Below are positions 34,976 to 46,286 of a stretch of 64,000 bases of DNA, in pieces. The stretch is from the NCBI GenBank assembly GCA_037501455.1, contig CM074859.1, positions 21,643,001 to 21,707,000 on the forward strand, read 5' to 3'. Positions within the stretch are counted from its first letter, which is position 1. The number at the start of each line of letters is the position of its first letter. A program made the position numbers and the translations under genes. This DNA is from Lantana camara. Lineage: Eukaryota; Streptophyta; Magnoliopsida; Lamiales; Verbenaceae. The notes beneath the pieces were generated by a model. That model worked only from the letters and a program-made list of their open reading frames with translations. It was not told the origin of the DNA and did not search any database.

Positions 34976-36430
34976 CCCGGCTCCCCCCCTTGCGAGGTCG
35001 GGGAGCCATAACCCTTATTCTGCTGGGTCCTCGATATCCAAATTGAATCGCTCCGCTAATAAGTCTGCTACTGCCTGAGCCTGTATCGCCGTACGAGGCT
35101 CGAATGTGATGTCAAATTGGCTGAGTTAAATGGACCATTTGATTAACCTTCCTGATACGTCTGGCTTGGACAATACTTTTTTGAGGGGTTGGTCTGTGAG
35201 CACTGTGATAGAATGAGCCTGAAAATATGGCCTTAGCCTTCGAGACACATTAACGAGTGCAAAAGCGAATTTCTCTATTTCCATGTATCTCTTCTCCGCT
35301 CCTTGCAAAGTTTTGCTCAAATAGTAGACCGGCATGTGTTTACGCTCGCGGACAGCCACCAAGACAGCACTCGTAGCCTCCGCGGAGACTGAGAGGTAAA
35401 TAATCAAGTTTTCTCCGGGGCTAGGCTTGGTCAACAGTGGTGCGCTCGCGAGGTATTGCTTCATATCCTGCAAAGCCTTCTCAAATTCCTCACTCCAAGC
35501 GAAGTTGCGAGCGTTGCGCAAGATCCTGAAGAAAGGTAGGTTCCTATCAGCCGAGCGGGAGATGAATCTGTTCAATGAGATAATCTTTCCCACAAGCACT
35601 TGGACCTCCCTCACGTTCCGAGGGTAGGGAATATCAAGGATCGCCTTAATCTTTTCTGGATTCGCCTCTATGCCGCGATGACTGACCATATACCCCAAGA
35701 ACTTACCACCCCAAACACCAAACGTGCACTTAGAGGGGTTCAATTACATTCCATAACGGCGTAGGACGTTGAAGGTTTTCTTGAGATCCTCCAGATGGGA
35801 ATACTGACGCTCACTTTTTACTATCATGTCGTCCACATAAACTTCCATAGATTTTCCAATTTCGCGCTCGAACATCTTGTTGACAAGACGCTGGTAAGTT
35901 GCCCCTACGTTTTTGAGCCCAAATGGCATGACCTTGAAACAATAAACCCCTAAGTGCACGACGAACGAAGTTTTGGGGCGATCCTCGGGCGCCATGAATA
36001 TCTGATAATATCCCTAAAAGGCATCCATCATGCTCATGAGCTCGCACCCCGTTGTCAAATCTACCAACTGATCAATCCTCGACAGGGGATAAGGATCTTT
36101 GGGACATGCCTTGTTGAGATCCGTGAAGTCATTGCACATGCGCCACTTGTTGGCGCTCTTGGGGACGAGCACCACGTTACAAAGCCATTCTGGGTACAAC
36201 ATTTCCTCAATGTACTGAGCGTCTAGGAGCTTACCAACCTCTTCTTCAATGAATTGCCTCCTGAAACCGTGAGCGTCCCTCTTCTTTTGTTTGACTGGTT
36301 TGAAGGTCGGATCCACGTTCAGCCTGTGAACTATGACACTCGAATCTATTCCAGTGAGATCAGAGGCCTTCCAAGCAAACATATCGAGGTTTTCTCGGAG
36401 AAAATCAATCATCATAATCTGTGAGGGACC
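34976..36430 (-). pseudogene. Tat element reverse transcriptase and first RNase H
   Basis: It starts abruptly at the junction with Copia-B (36430); the protease and the preceding linker are gone. RT blocks on the minus strand: NVVLVPKSANKWRMCNDFTD, LNKACPKDPYPLSRID, FKVMPFGLKNVGATYQRLVN, the catalytic VYVDDMIVKS, and [18 protein letters not shown]. The linked RNase H contains [16 protein letters not shown] and [10 protein letters not shown] but lacks the usual first acidic residue ([11 protein letters not shown]), as is common for the degenerate first RNase H of this lineage. In-frame stops occur near 36012, 35744, 35124 and 35010. Confidence 0.9.
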
Positions 36431-38378
36431 TGTTGGAAAACACGAATCAGAAAGCAGCGGAATTTAAAAAATTTTTCCAACAAAAGGATCTAGGACTCGC
36501 AATCGTGTAACCAAATTCGTAAAGATAGAAAACTTACTTTTCTTTTATTCTTTCTTGAAGCGTTTCAAGCCACCCAAGAACGCTCTTCTCGCGGCTTGAT
36601 CCCCTCTCCTTGGTAAAGCTCGAATCTTCAAACTTCTAACTTGAAGTCTCTAGAGAAAGTCCACCAACTTGATCACAATCTAACTAGTAAGGATGCTAGT
36701 TCTCTAGTTAGTGTTTAGGCTTAACCTAGGGTTTAATTTAATCTTGGAGAAAGAAAGGTGTTCAACACATGAACCAAAAGAATTGCCAATTAGCTCCATG
36801 AGGAGCTCGAGCTCCCCTATTTATAGGGAGGGGGTGCCGAAATCCCTAGTCCTTTATGGGCTAGGATTTTGGTCCCTCTCTCCTATTACTTGATCATCAA
36901 GTAATTTGACTTTGACTTTGAATTCTAATTCAAATCAACTTTTAAGAGAGCTAAAAATATCCAAACTATTTTTGGATAATTTTATACTTTATTTATTATA
37001 AAAATAAACAACTTATTTTTATCTAATTAATTAATTCGTAATTAATTAACTAGATTATTTTTCTCCAAAATGAGACTTTCTTTTTAATTCAAAATTAAAC
37101 CAAAGTCTATTAAATAATTAACTAATTAATTATTTAATATATATATAATACATATATATATACACGTGTGTGACACGTGTCACAGTGACACGTGTCACTC
37201 ACGTGAGCCACACGTGTGACTTCACACGTGTGGAACCCTCTTGGCCCGATTAACTCGTTTAATCATTTTCAAGCCTCAACTCATGTAACCAAGTTGTTGT
37301 GTGTGACCCTCTAGGTTCTCAATTCAATTAGCAGTGACCCTAATTAATTAATTCACTAATTAATTAATCAGTCCACAGATTAAACGACCATAGTCTAGCA
37401 ACAGGTGTTTAACCCCTAGCTGAATTGGAATGTTCGGATTCGACAGAACCTTTAAGTCATTGATTCATGTGAGATACAATCCTCCTACTTACTATCTCTC
37501 AACCAAGATCTAGGGCAAGGGAATAATCAGAACCCTAATAATCCGGTCTTAAAGCTAAGTGCATTTCATATCCATTTGATCTCAATCCAAGAAACCCTTT
37601 TCTTGATGTCTTGATCTACTGCCTTGGCCAAGGACTCCATATGGCATATGAATGACTTACACAATAAGAAATCACCTTGCAGATGCAAGTGTAGGTCCTT
37701 TCTTGATTCTCATTCACTTTCATGAATCACTTGTGCAGCCCCAGCATAAGCCTTGAATCAGTTGTCTAAGGCGACACCCTTTAAAGCTTATACCTAAGAC
37801 TACAGAGTTAACTCATAAAGTGACAAGGAACCTCAAGTCTAAGGATCAATTAATCACATCAATGACTCGTGAGATATTTCCTAATCTGGAAGTTTCCATT
37901 TCCTGAAATGGAAACTTCCTTTCCCATTTAGGAATGTTCTCACACGGGGCACCTCAGTGAACTTACTTGTTAAAGTAAGCACCCTCATGTATCACGCACG
38001 TATCAACTATACACTTTGCACCTCCACGAAACAAGGTGGTCCTTCTTAAGGGCGTGATCCCACGAGCAAGCCTTAGAGGAGTCAGGTTGACACTCCCACT
38101 GTCTGTAGGACTCATCGGCTTGGAGTATTTTACTAATCATGACTTATGTGATATAGGGCTCGTTTCATGAACCATTTCACCTAAATGGTAGAGTCCTAAA
38201 GTCATCAGGATTAGGAGAGTTCTCATACATGCACAACTAAAGTAAACGCATACCAAACAAGAGCATATAAAGAAGTGTTGCCTCAATTCGTTATTTCATT
38301 CAAAGATTGTCTGTGATTACAATAAGGAAAAGCACAAAGCGGATATACAATCGGCTTTCTAGGGCACTATTCCTAACA
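36431..38378 (-). repeat. Copia-B 3' LTR
   Basis: A 1948-bp LTR, minus strand: start TGTTAGGAATAGTGCCC at 38378, end GTGTTTTCCAACA at 36431. The polypurine tract GGGCAAGTGGGAGAT precedes it (38379-38393). GGACC at 36426-36430 would be one target duplication; the partner is lost with the 5' end. Confidence 0.88.
37160..37235. promoter_or_regulatory. Cluster of CACGTG (G-box/ABRE-core) motifs in the Copia-B LTR
   Basis: Within about 75 bases, ACACGTGT-type palindromes and related CACGTG or TCACGTGA cores occur about six times, partly overlapping (ACACGTGTGTGACACGTG, GACACGTGTCACTCACGT). CACGTG is the known core bound by plant bZIP and bHLH factors, including ABA-response factors. Position within the LTR fits a U3 enhancer. 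Function is inferred. Confidence 0.6.
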
Positions 38379-38394
38379 ATCTCCCACTTGCCCG

Positions 38395-39278
38395 TCAAAG
38401 CCATTCTAAAGCTACTCTAAGTCCCATCTTCTGAAGATGACTTTGGAAAGCTTCTCGACTAAGGGGTTTAGTAAGTGGATCTGCCACGTTCTCTGCTGAT
38501 GTGACCCTCTCAATTTGCACATCTCCTCTTTTGATAATATCACGGATTAGGTGATACTTCCTCATAATGTGCTTGGTCCGTTGGTGAGATCTTGGTTCTC
38601 TTGCTTGAGCAACCGCCCCAGTGTTGTCACAAAAAACAGTAATGGGGTCTTTCATGCTAGGAACAACATTCAATTCTTGAATGAAGTTTCTAATCCAAAC
38701 ACCTTCCTTAGCTGCATCATTTGCAGCTAAGTATTCGGCCTCAGTGGTCGAATCTGCAGTGGTAGTCTGCTTGGAACTCTTCCAACTCACTGCTCTGCCG
38801 TTTAGGCAGAAAATGTATCCTGACATTGACTTAAAATCATCTAAGTCAGATGCAAAGCTTGCATCGCAGTATCCTTCGACAGTAAGATCTTTCTGACCTC
38901 CCTAAACTAAGAATAAATCTTTAGTACTTTTCAAGTACTTAAGAATATTCTTCACGGCAGCCCAGTGACTATCTCCAGGGTCAGATTGGAAACGACTCGT
39001 TACACTAAGTGCATAAGCCACATCCGGTCGAGTACATAACATTGCATACATTATGCTACCTATTGCTGATGCCTAAGGTGTATGAGTCATTCTTTCCTTC
39101 TCAAGGTTAGTCTTAGGACACATCTTCTTTGAAAGACATGTTCCTACACTCATAGGAAGGTTCTTAACCTTTGCTGACTCCATATTGAATCTCTTCAATA
39201 CTTTGTCAATGTACATCAACTGTGATAGTCCTATTAACCTTCTAGATCTATCTCTATAGATTTTAATTCCAAGGGGGG
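38395..39278 (-). pseudogene. Copia-B RT C-terminus and RNase H
   Basis: From the junction at about 39278 the minus strand reads LGIKIYRDRSRRLIGLSQ, then IDKVLKRFNMES. After TAG near 39072 come IGSIMYAMLCTRPDVAYALS and HWAAVKNILKYLKSTKD, and after another TAG near 38902 the RNase [41 protein letters not shown], and [11 protein letters not shown]. The frame ends at TAG 38395-38397. RNase H acids are intact; two stops break the frame. Confidence 0.9.
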
Positions 39279-42200
39279 AATCGCCCGTCACGATCCTGTA
39301 ATCCCTGTCCTCGGGATCCTCATAGCTGGCTTCCCTTCGACGGCGAGAAATTGGGCTACGTGGTCGGCGAGCGTCTCTGGCCCTGGATCTCTCGCCCCCA
39401 TCGCGGGGGACTTGAGACCTTGCTCGAGAGAGCTGCTCCACCACATTCTGGAGCCCCTTAAGCTGGTCTTGCACAGCGACAAGCTGAGGGTCACCAATAT
39501 CTCTGCAGTTTGGCCTTTCTGCGGCCCTTGACTGGACCTCCTCGTTGTTTTCGGCCCTCTCATTTTCCACTGGTTGCTGCCCTTGCTGTACCCTCGGCGG
39601 GGCCTCATTTTCCTGGATAGGTGGTGGGGGAGGTTGCTGGGCCCTCAACGTAGGCTGCGTCCTCGTTAGGGGATAAGCTGGGAGTCCTCCAAGGGGCAGA
39701 GCTGTACGACCGCCTGCCAGGGAGGGAAAATACGAGACGGTAAAGTGTTCCCAGGCATTCTGAACAGCTTGCTCCTCGCACTGAGTGTAGAGCGCCTGCA
39801 GCTGTTGAGGGGTGATTTGTGGCATTTCTACTCCTTGTATTTCTCTCGGAAGCGACGTGGGGAGGTTTAGGGTTCCCACTTGATAGGGCTGGACCACAGG
39901 CACCATTCCGGGCATCATATAGGCATATTATAACACCCTGAACGCTAGGCACCACATCCCCCGCACTATAGCCCCAATCCACATATGAAATGGTCAATCC
40001 ATACATGAACCAAAGCTATAGCGAACGGGAGACAATAAAAAAACACTACACAAGGCTAGGCGGGACTAACCCCAAACCATACAATCAAACCAGAGTATTA
40101 AAAGCGAAAGCAATATTCATTCAATACCTATAGGTACCATATTTATTTATTTACTAATAGGTACCAACAAATACACTATCAATACAATATCATCTCCAAA
40201 CAAAATAGGTAACAAGGCATGATACAAAATATCCCAAGTAGCTATACATGAACAAAATGTGGGAATGAAGTGTGCTAGACCCAAATTTAAAGATAACTAG
40301 ACTCTAAATTCCCTCCTAGCACGCTCTGCAAAACAACTGAAAAGTTGAGGTGTCAGTCCAACACGGACTGAGCGAGGGGTATAAATAATTATAAGCGCAC
40401 ATACATGCAAGTTATAATCTCGGGTAATAATTTTTGGAAAAATAATACAATTTAGTAAAATAAGAGATTCTATCGCCCGAGGTTACAACTAATTCAATTT
40501 GTCAGTTAAATCAATTCAATACAATCAATTTGTGGCTCGGCGAGTGGGGTAATTCTCCAACCTTACACCGACTGTGTACAATCAATCAATTATTAGGTGA
40601 TTAGGTGATCAAGCAATTTATTACTGTGTACAATTAGCAAGTTCAATAACGCCTTCTTCCTCCGGGTGATGGTGGGATTGCAAGGCCCCACCATCCAATC
40701 AATCTGGGCAGAGGGTACATGAATCCCTAAGCCCGGAACTCCTTCCTCCCCTAATCTCCTAGGGGGTTCAGGGGTCATCCCAATTTGGTGAGGATAGCTC
40801 TCGAGTTACCCGTCAGCCCATGCTTTCTCGGTTGGCTCGAGTCACTACCCTCGGGCCCACAGTACAATACAATACTCGCCAAAACAATCAATCAATTCCT
40901 TCAATAGTTCAGTAAATCATTTGAAAACCAATCTCATTTGAAAACTATAAATATATAGATAAGTTTTGGCTTAAAACTTCACATAGGGTTGTACGGGTCC
41001 TATGTATCTAAAAATAAACCTCACCTGAACGACCCAAAAACAACTAAGGAAACAGCTCACGGTGCCTGCTCCTCGTCACCAGGAAGTTGGTCTGTGCAAG
41101 AAAGACAAATGTCCGTGAGACACGACTCAAAATGTACCAAATAGGACGAACGGCGAAAATGCAACGAGATAACGAGTATGATGCAATGTACCATGAAAAT
41201 ATCGCGTTTCGACATGTATGCGATCATATAATAGCAATTTGGGGTCAAAGAAGCCGTCGGATCGAGGGGCTAAAATCGCACTTTTATGCAGTGAATTTGA
41301 ACACTTTCTGGAGTCTGGGAATGGCCGTTCTGGCTTCCCTTTGAAAATGGGAAGGGCCGTTCCCATGGCCCTTCAGAAACGCGCCAGCGTTTTTAAAAAG
41401 GGAAAACGTTTTAGCTGGGAACTGCCCTTCCGGCACACAGGCCAAAATGGGAACGGCCGTTCCCAGTCTCGCTGGCCTTGCTGACTCAAAATCATGGGAA
41501 CGACCGTTCCCAAAATACGAGAGCAGCAGAAAATAGAGCAGTAGCAGCAGCAACAACGATCCAACAAAACCAACCAACAAACAGAATCAAAATCAAGTTG
41601 AAATGCATAAATTTGATGCAATACACATACTATCATACATATAGATCAACAACAATTCATAAAAACACATATTTCCACACTAGATCATCAAGAATCATTC
41701 ATTCAAAACCCACATACTCATTCATACTTCAAGTCCATAAATCACAAGAAATGTGCATCCAACTTAAGCTTAAGACTCCAACACATATTTCCAACAATCA
41801 ATACACCATTTAACAAACAAATAATAAAGCCCTATCTATGCCATATATTCAAGAAAATCATCGAAGTTCCATAATTACCTCAAATGAAAGAAATGAGAGA
41901 AGAGATGAAGAGATGATGTTGATGATGTTTCAATGTCCACAATTCCCACAAATTTGATGCTCAAATGATGAAATCTCCCTCTCTTCCAAGAAGGGTTTGT
42001 CACGGTTGAAGAAGGAAAGCAAGAACAAAGCTATGAAATGTTTTATGAAATGAAATGTGATGGTACGTGATATGCTGCTATGAAGGAGAATGAAATGGCC
42101 AATTTGCTATTAAGTCCTTCCTTTATTAAAGTCATGCAATTAAGTTCACTTCCATAACAATTGATCAATTAGATCCAATGCAATTAAGTCCCCAAAGTTC

Positions 42201-42736
42201 GTGAAAATGATCAAATAAAGTCACAACGAAATTAAGTCAAGTTTGGGAAATTAATTCACGTTGCATTCATATTCAATTTATGAGATAAATATAATATGAG
42301 ATGAATTTTCAATAAAATACCAAGAATATAATTTTATAAAATTATGTAATGAATGGAAAATTAAAGAAATGATCAAATAATAATTAAAATCTAACTCTCA
42401 AACTCACACGTGTCGTTCATACCTGAAATACCGAAAGCTGGGGCGTTACACATATCCCGGCGGGGGCATGGCCATGGGGTACATGCCGGGATGGGGGGCT
42501 GGAATGTTTTGGGCGAAGGTTGGGGGAGGAAGATTGGAGCCAGATCCTCCTGTCTCATTTCCTTCGGGTGGAAGAGTTGCAGCGGTAGCCTCAGTATTTC
42601 CAGCGAGTGGAGGGGGTGTACCGCCAGCGGCGGCCTCGTTCCCTGTATTCTCTTCGTTGACAGGAGGATGAGCACCCTTTCCTCCTACCGCTCCTGACCT
42701 TGTCGCAGTCACCATGTTGAGAGTCGCTGGTGTCAC
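39279..42736 (-). pseudogene. Tat element gag, N-terminal part, split by solo LTR S2
   Basis: ATG 42736 opens a frame on the minus strand rich in Gly, Pro, Ala and Glu (MTPATLNMVTATRSGAVGG...). It ends at the S2 insertion at 42451 and resumes in the same frame at 39928. The part after S2 has EMPQITPQQLQALYTQCEEQ, a Pro/Gln-rich stretch and an Arg-rich segment (RDARRPRSPISRRRREASYE). It stops at the Copia-B junction at about 39278, before the conserved gag core and the zinc knuckle normally expected. No in-frame stop is seen in the two parts themselves. Confidence 0.85.
39924..42455. mobile_element. Solo LTR S2 (same family as S1) inside Tat gag
   Basis: A 2522-bp segment from TATAACACCC (39929, TG mutated to TA) to GGGGCGTTACA (42450), with a perfect 5-bp duplication CATAT at 39924-39928 and 42451-42455. 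Removing the element and one CATAT restores a continuous gag frame. It is homologous to S1 in the same orientation. It shares the CATCCCCCGCACTA start region, the TAGGCGGGACTAACCCCAAAC block, GAGCGAG(G/A)GG, the GGGAACGGCCGTTCCC cluster (41317-41512) and a long A/T-rich right part. No coding content. Confidence 0.92.
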
Positions 42737-42790
42737 TTTTCAACTAGCTTTTTAGGGAAGAAACTGATGATGATTAAGACGGTGGTGATG

Positions 42791-42811
42791 GATTTCCCAC
42801 AGACGGCGCCA
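42791..42811 (-). other. Tat element primer binding site
   Basis: On the minus strand TGGCGCCGTCTGTGGGAAA follows four bases (TTTT) after the end of the 5' LTR. This tRNA-complementary start is typical of Tat/Ogre-like gypsy elements. Confidence 0.88.
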
Positions 42812-42815
42812 AAAA

Positions 42816-43661
42816 TGATGGTGCAGGAATATGAGTTTCCTAAATGCAACAACACTTTCAATATTTGTATGAAAAGGGAAAGACCATCACAGGCGTGAGG
42901 GCCTCAGGATCTGGGTTTCCTATTGAGCGTGGGTTCTTCCAGCTAGGATAACACCAAGAGTGCAACGTGCAATGATGGTGCAACTGTGGTGAGAATAATG
43001 TGGAGCTTGAGAAGATCAGGAAAAAATGCCCAGAACCATGCAGTATGTAAATGGAAGATGACTTGGGGGAGAAAGCATGTGCTCTCCCTTATTTATATGT
43101 TAGGGGTGAGGGTAATTGGGTAACTTGACCGTGTGGTCCCAAACCTGTGTTGCCCTAACACGTGGCAGCCCGTGAGGGCATGAGAATGACATTTCTGAAA
43201 AAAGGGTGGCGTGTCAGATGCAAGGTGCTCACCACATTTGTGTCAGAGGTTGTTGACGAGGGTCGCGTGAGAGGAAGGCTCAAGATCCGTTTTACTAGGG
43301 TTCGGATCCACCACGGCGGTGGGGGGATCACATACGAGCGCTGGTGAAACTTGAAGAGTGCTCGGACTGGTTCCCCACGGCATATGACCTTTGAGCGCCG
43401 AAATCCCGAGCGCCAAGAATGTGGCCCTCGTGCGAGTGATTCCCTGAGAAGGGTGACCTTGAAGGCCAAGATGTGAGCGTCAAGCCAGTCAGCTTGAGCC
43501 CTCTACCTGAACAGTTGGCTGAGGTTCGTGGGCCTGTACTACTAAGCGAGTAAGTGGGCTGGGTTGGCCCACGAGCCCATCGATGCGAGCGCCTAATTCC
43601 CTAATCGCCAAGTGTTGACACGCGGAAGGCTCTGATTGGAGCACGGTTTTGTGTCTCATCA
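42816..43661 (-). repeat. Tat element 5' LTR
   Basis: An 846-bp LTR with TG...CA ends, matching 27962-28807 over its full length without indels of note. A TTATTTATATG block (about 43090-43100) may hold the TATA box, read on either strand. Confidence 0.95.
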
Positions 43662-43699
43662 AATTGGTTTAGGATTAGATATACCTAAAAATATTAAAT

Positions 43700-45250
43700 A
43701 ATTTATAATTGAGAATAACGTAATTTATAATGTTAATATTATATAATTTGTCTAAATTATATAATTTTGTTAATTAGAAAGACATACATGATTGTAATAT
43801 GATTAGAATTAAACGGAGTTCACGAAAAAAAAAAAGAGATGTATTTATTTAAACTTAAACAATTAGAATTGCATTATGATTAGTTTAGTAAAAAATATAT
43901 TATTCGATCTAAATAATTTTTATGTATCTAATTTATATTTTACATAATTGCCCTATTGATTTAATTTTATTAAATTTATATAAATAAGAAAGAGTTGATA
44001 TAAAACTTAATTATAATTAAACTTATAATTAGATCTTAATTAAGTACTTATAAAATCTCAATAATAATTTATAATACATATTGGTTTACATAATTAATTT
44101 AATTAGACATTTGTGAAATCATTATCGTAAGGATATTTTGGCCACCAATAAACTTCAAAAAAATTCAAAAATTAACTCGTATTTTTCTAATATAATATAA
44201 TAGACTATTAAAAAAATGGTTAGTAAAATAAAATTTTTCTATAAACATGTGATTATTATTTGAGAATAACTTGATTTATAATGTTAATATTATATAATTT
44301 GTCTAAATTATACAATTTTGTTAATTAGAAAGACATACATGATTGTAATATGATTAGAATTAAACGAAGTTTGCGGGCAAAAATAGTTGTGTTTATTTAA
44401 AGTTAAACAATTAGAATTGCATTATGATTAGTCTAGTAGAAAATATATTATTCGATTGAAATAATTTTTATGTATCTAATTTACATTTTACATAATTGCC
44501 CTATTGATTGAATTTTATTAAATTTATATAAATAAGAATTTAAATAGAGTTGATATAAGACTTAATTATAATTACACTTGGCATTAGATCTTAATTAAGA
44601 ATATAAACAAGTTTTTAATGTGAGTACAATTTATTAGAGTTAGATTTAGAATTTGATTAAGATTAGACTTGTAACCAAATTCCTATCCATAATTAAGTAC
44701 TTATAAAATTTCAATAATAATTTATAATACATATTGGTTTACATAATTAACTTAATTAAACATTAGTGAAATCATTATTGTAAGGATATTTTGACGACCA
44801 ATAAATTTAAAAAAATATCCAAAAATCAACTCGTATTTTTATAATATAATATAATAGACTATTAAAAAAAGGGCTAGTAAAATATTTTTTTCTATAAACA
44901 TGTGATTATTATCTGAGAAAAAATATGATTTATAATGTCATCAATATTATATAATTTATCGAAATTGTATAGTTTTGTTCATTAGAAAGACATATATGAC
45001 TGTAATATGATTAGAATTAAACGAAGTTTATGGACAAAAAAATATGTATTTATTTGGACTTAAAGAATTACAATTGTATTATGATTAGTTTAGTAGAAAA
45101 TATATTATTCGATCTAAATAATGTTTATGTATCTAATTTTTATTTTACATAATTACCTTATTGATTGAATTTTATTGAATTTATATAAATAGGAATTTAA
45201 CTAGAGTTGATATAGAACTCAATTATAATTACATATAGAATTAGAACTTA
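43700..45250. repeat. AT-rich tandem triplication, units of about 0.55-0.65 kb
   Basis: Three copies start with GAGAATAAC-type sequence at about 43708, 44260 and 44913. Each contains TTAGAAAGACATA(C/T)ATGA, ATGATTAGAATTAAACG(A/G)A, and ACATAATTGCC(C)TATTGATT in the same order. Copy 2 has extra sequence near 44590-44690. Non-coding. The array lies in the DNA into which the Tat element inserted. Confidence 0.88.
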
Positions 45251-45417
45251 ATAATATTTATGTATTAATTATTTTTTTTATCTTATATTAATTGCAATTA
45301 TGTCAAACTTTACAAACTATATATTTTCATATATTGTTATCAAGTTTTAAAATAACTTAGACATAAATTAGAATTTAAAAAATTTCAAAAAAAAAAAAAG
45401 AAAAAGAAAAAGAAAAT

Positions 45418-45595
45418 CGGATCGGGTTGGATCGGGCCGGGTTGGCCGGGTTACCCGAACACCGAATCCAACCCGAACCTGATCGGATCGTGTTCGGGTT
45501 GGGATTTTCTGATTCAATTTTGGATCGGGTCAGGTTCGGGTTGAGGTTTTCTATGTAATATCCTTGTCTCAACCCGACCCACCCGAATTGATCAG
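45418..45595. repeat. GGGTCGGGTT/CCCGACCC-rich patch, right side
   Basis: Motifs such as ATCGGGTTGGATCGGGCCGG and CAACCCGACCCACCCGAA dominate. It pairs with the patch at 27657-27870. With the Tat element removed, the two patches and the AT-rich triplication would form one segment of about 2.2 kb with similar subterminal regions. Confidence 0.6.
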
Positions 45596-46025
45596 GGTAT
45601 TTTAATCAGATCAGTATATCCAAATTTTGTAGTGCTTTGACCGTTGATATCTCAGCTTTCTAAGCCTTTTAGCATGAGTAAGTCACTTTTTTTTTTAAAT
45701 ATTTTATTATAACTTTAATATAGTCTCAATTTGTTGTACATTATCTTTTTTTGGTAGCATTTTTCTATATTATTCTGGTGTTTGATAGGGCGTTTTTTAT
45801 TTATTTATTTATCTTATATATATATTATTGCTTTCAAATATTACATCCTCCATTCATATGCTCACACGTACAGGTGTTACTTCCAACAATTTTCATAGGG
45901 GAAACATGTTATAGAAGTTATATTTTACAACATTATAATGAAATTAGTATTAGATCAAGAAAATATCATACTGAACCAACATTAAAGATAGGGAAAATTA
46001 GGTTGTTTTTCAAAGGCAATGACCC

Positions 46026-46047
46026 GGGGGGGGGGGGGGGGGGGGGG
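46026..46047 (+). repeat. G22 homopolymer
   Basis: A run of 22 G residues bordered by ACCC and TATTAAAAAAAATATATATATA. Length may be unreliable in assembly. Confidence 0.9.
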
Positions 46048-46286
46048 TATTAAAAAAAATATATATATATACCGAAAATTATATCTGATTATCCTGCATT
46101 TAGACCTAATTATAATGTAGTACGTTTAGATCGAGAAATTACATTTTAGTTCCTGACTTTTGAGAACCGTTTGCTGTCCCTAAAAAATGGAATTGATGAC
46201 AAGAGATTCCAACTCTCAAAAATGGTTGTTGGGGTGACAGGTCACGTTTTCGACTAAGTAGGAAAACTGTAAAGATAACTAGACAA

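Larger units (their letters stand above)
36431..39278 (-). mobile_element. Copia-B: 5'-truncated Ty1/copia element inside the Tat element
   Basis: On the minus strand, a copia RT C-terminus and RNase H (39278-38395), a polypurine tract and a full 1948-bp 3' LTR (38378-36431) remain. The 5' LTR, gag, protease, integrase and most of RT are missing. The left neighbour on the minus strand is Tat gag, the right neighbour Tat RT. The simplest history is insertion of a whole copia just upstream of Tat RT, then one deletion from Tat gag into copia RT. The LTR start (TGTTAGGAATAGTGCCCT) is like that of Copia-D. Confidence 0.9.
27957..43666 (-). mobile_element. Ty3/gypsy Tat-lineage retrotransposon with nested insertions
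   Basis: Two 846-bp LTRs (27962-28807 and 42816-43661) with TG...CA ends are flanked by a perfect 5-bp duplication AATTG (27957-27961 and 43662-43666). On the minus strand the order is LTR, PBS, gag, [deletion], RT, RNase H, a second RNase H, integrase, an antisense gene, polypurine tract, LTR. A second RNase H and an antisense gene before the 3' LTR are features known from the Tat lineage. A solo LTR sits in gag and a truncated copia element replaces the gag core and protease. Many in-frame stops show that it is dead. About 25 differences separate the LTRs by hand count, mostly transitions. Confidence 0.95.

Noticed and set aside
39605..40006. Minus-strand frame of 133 codons crossing the S2 left border
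   Set aside because: It joins S2 LTR sequence to gag in the wrong frame; the gag frame itself is 39928 downwards in another phase.
42410..42697. Plus-strand frames opposite Tat gag near 42.4-42.7 kb
   Set aside because: They are shadows of the Pro/Gly/Ala-rich gag frame on the minus strand and run into the S2 border.
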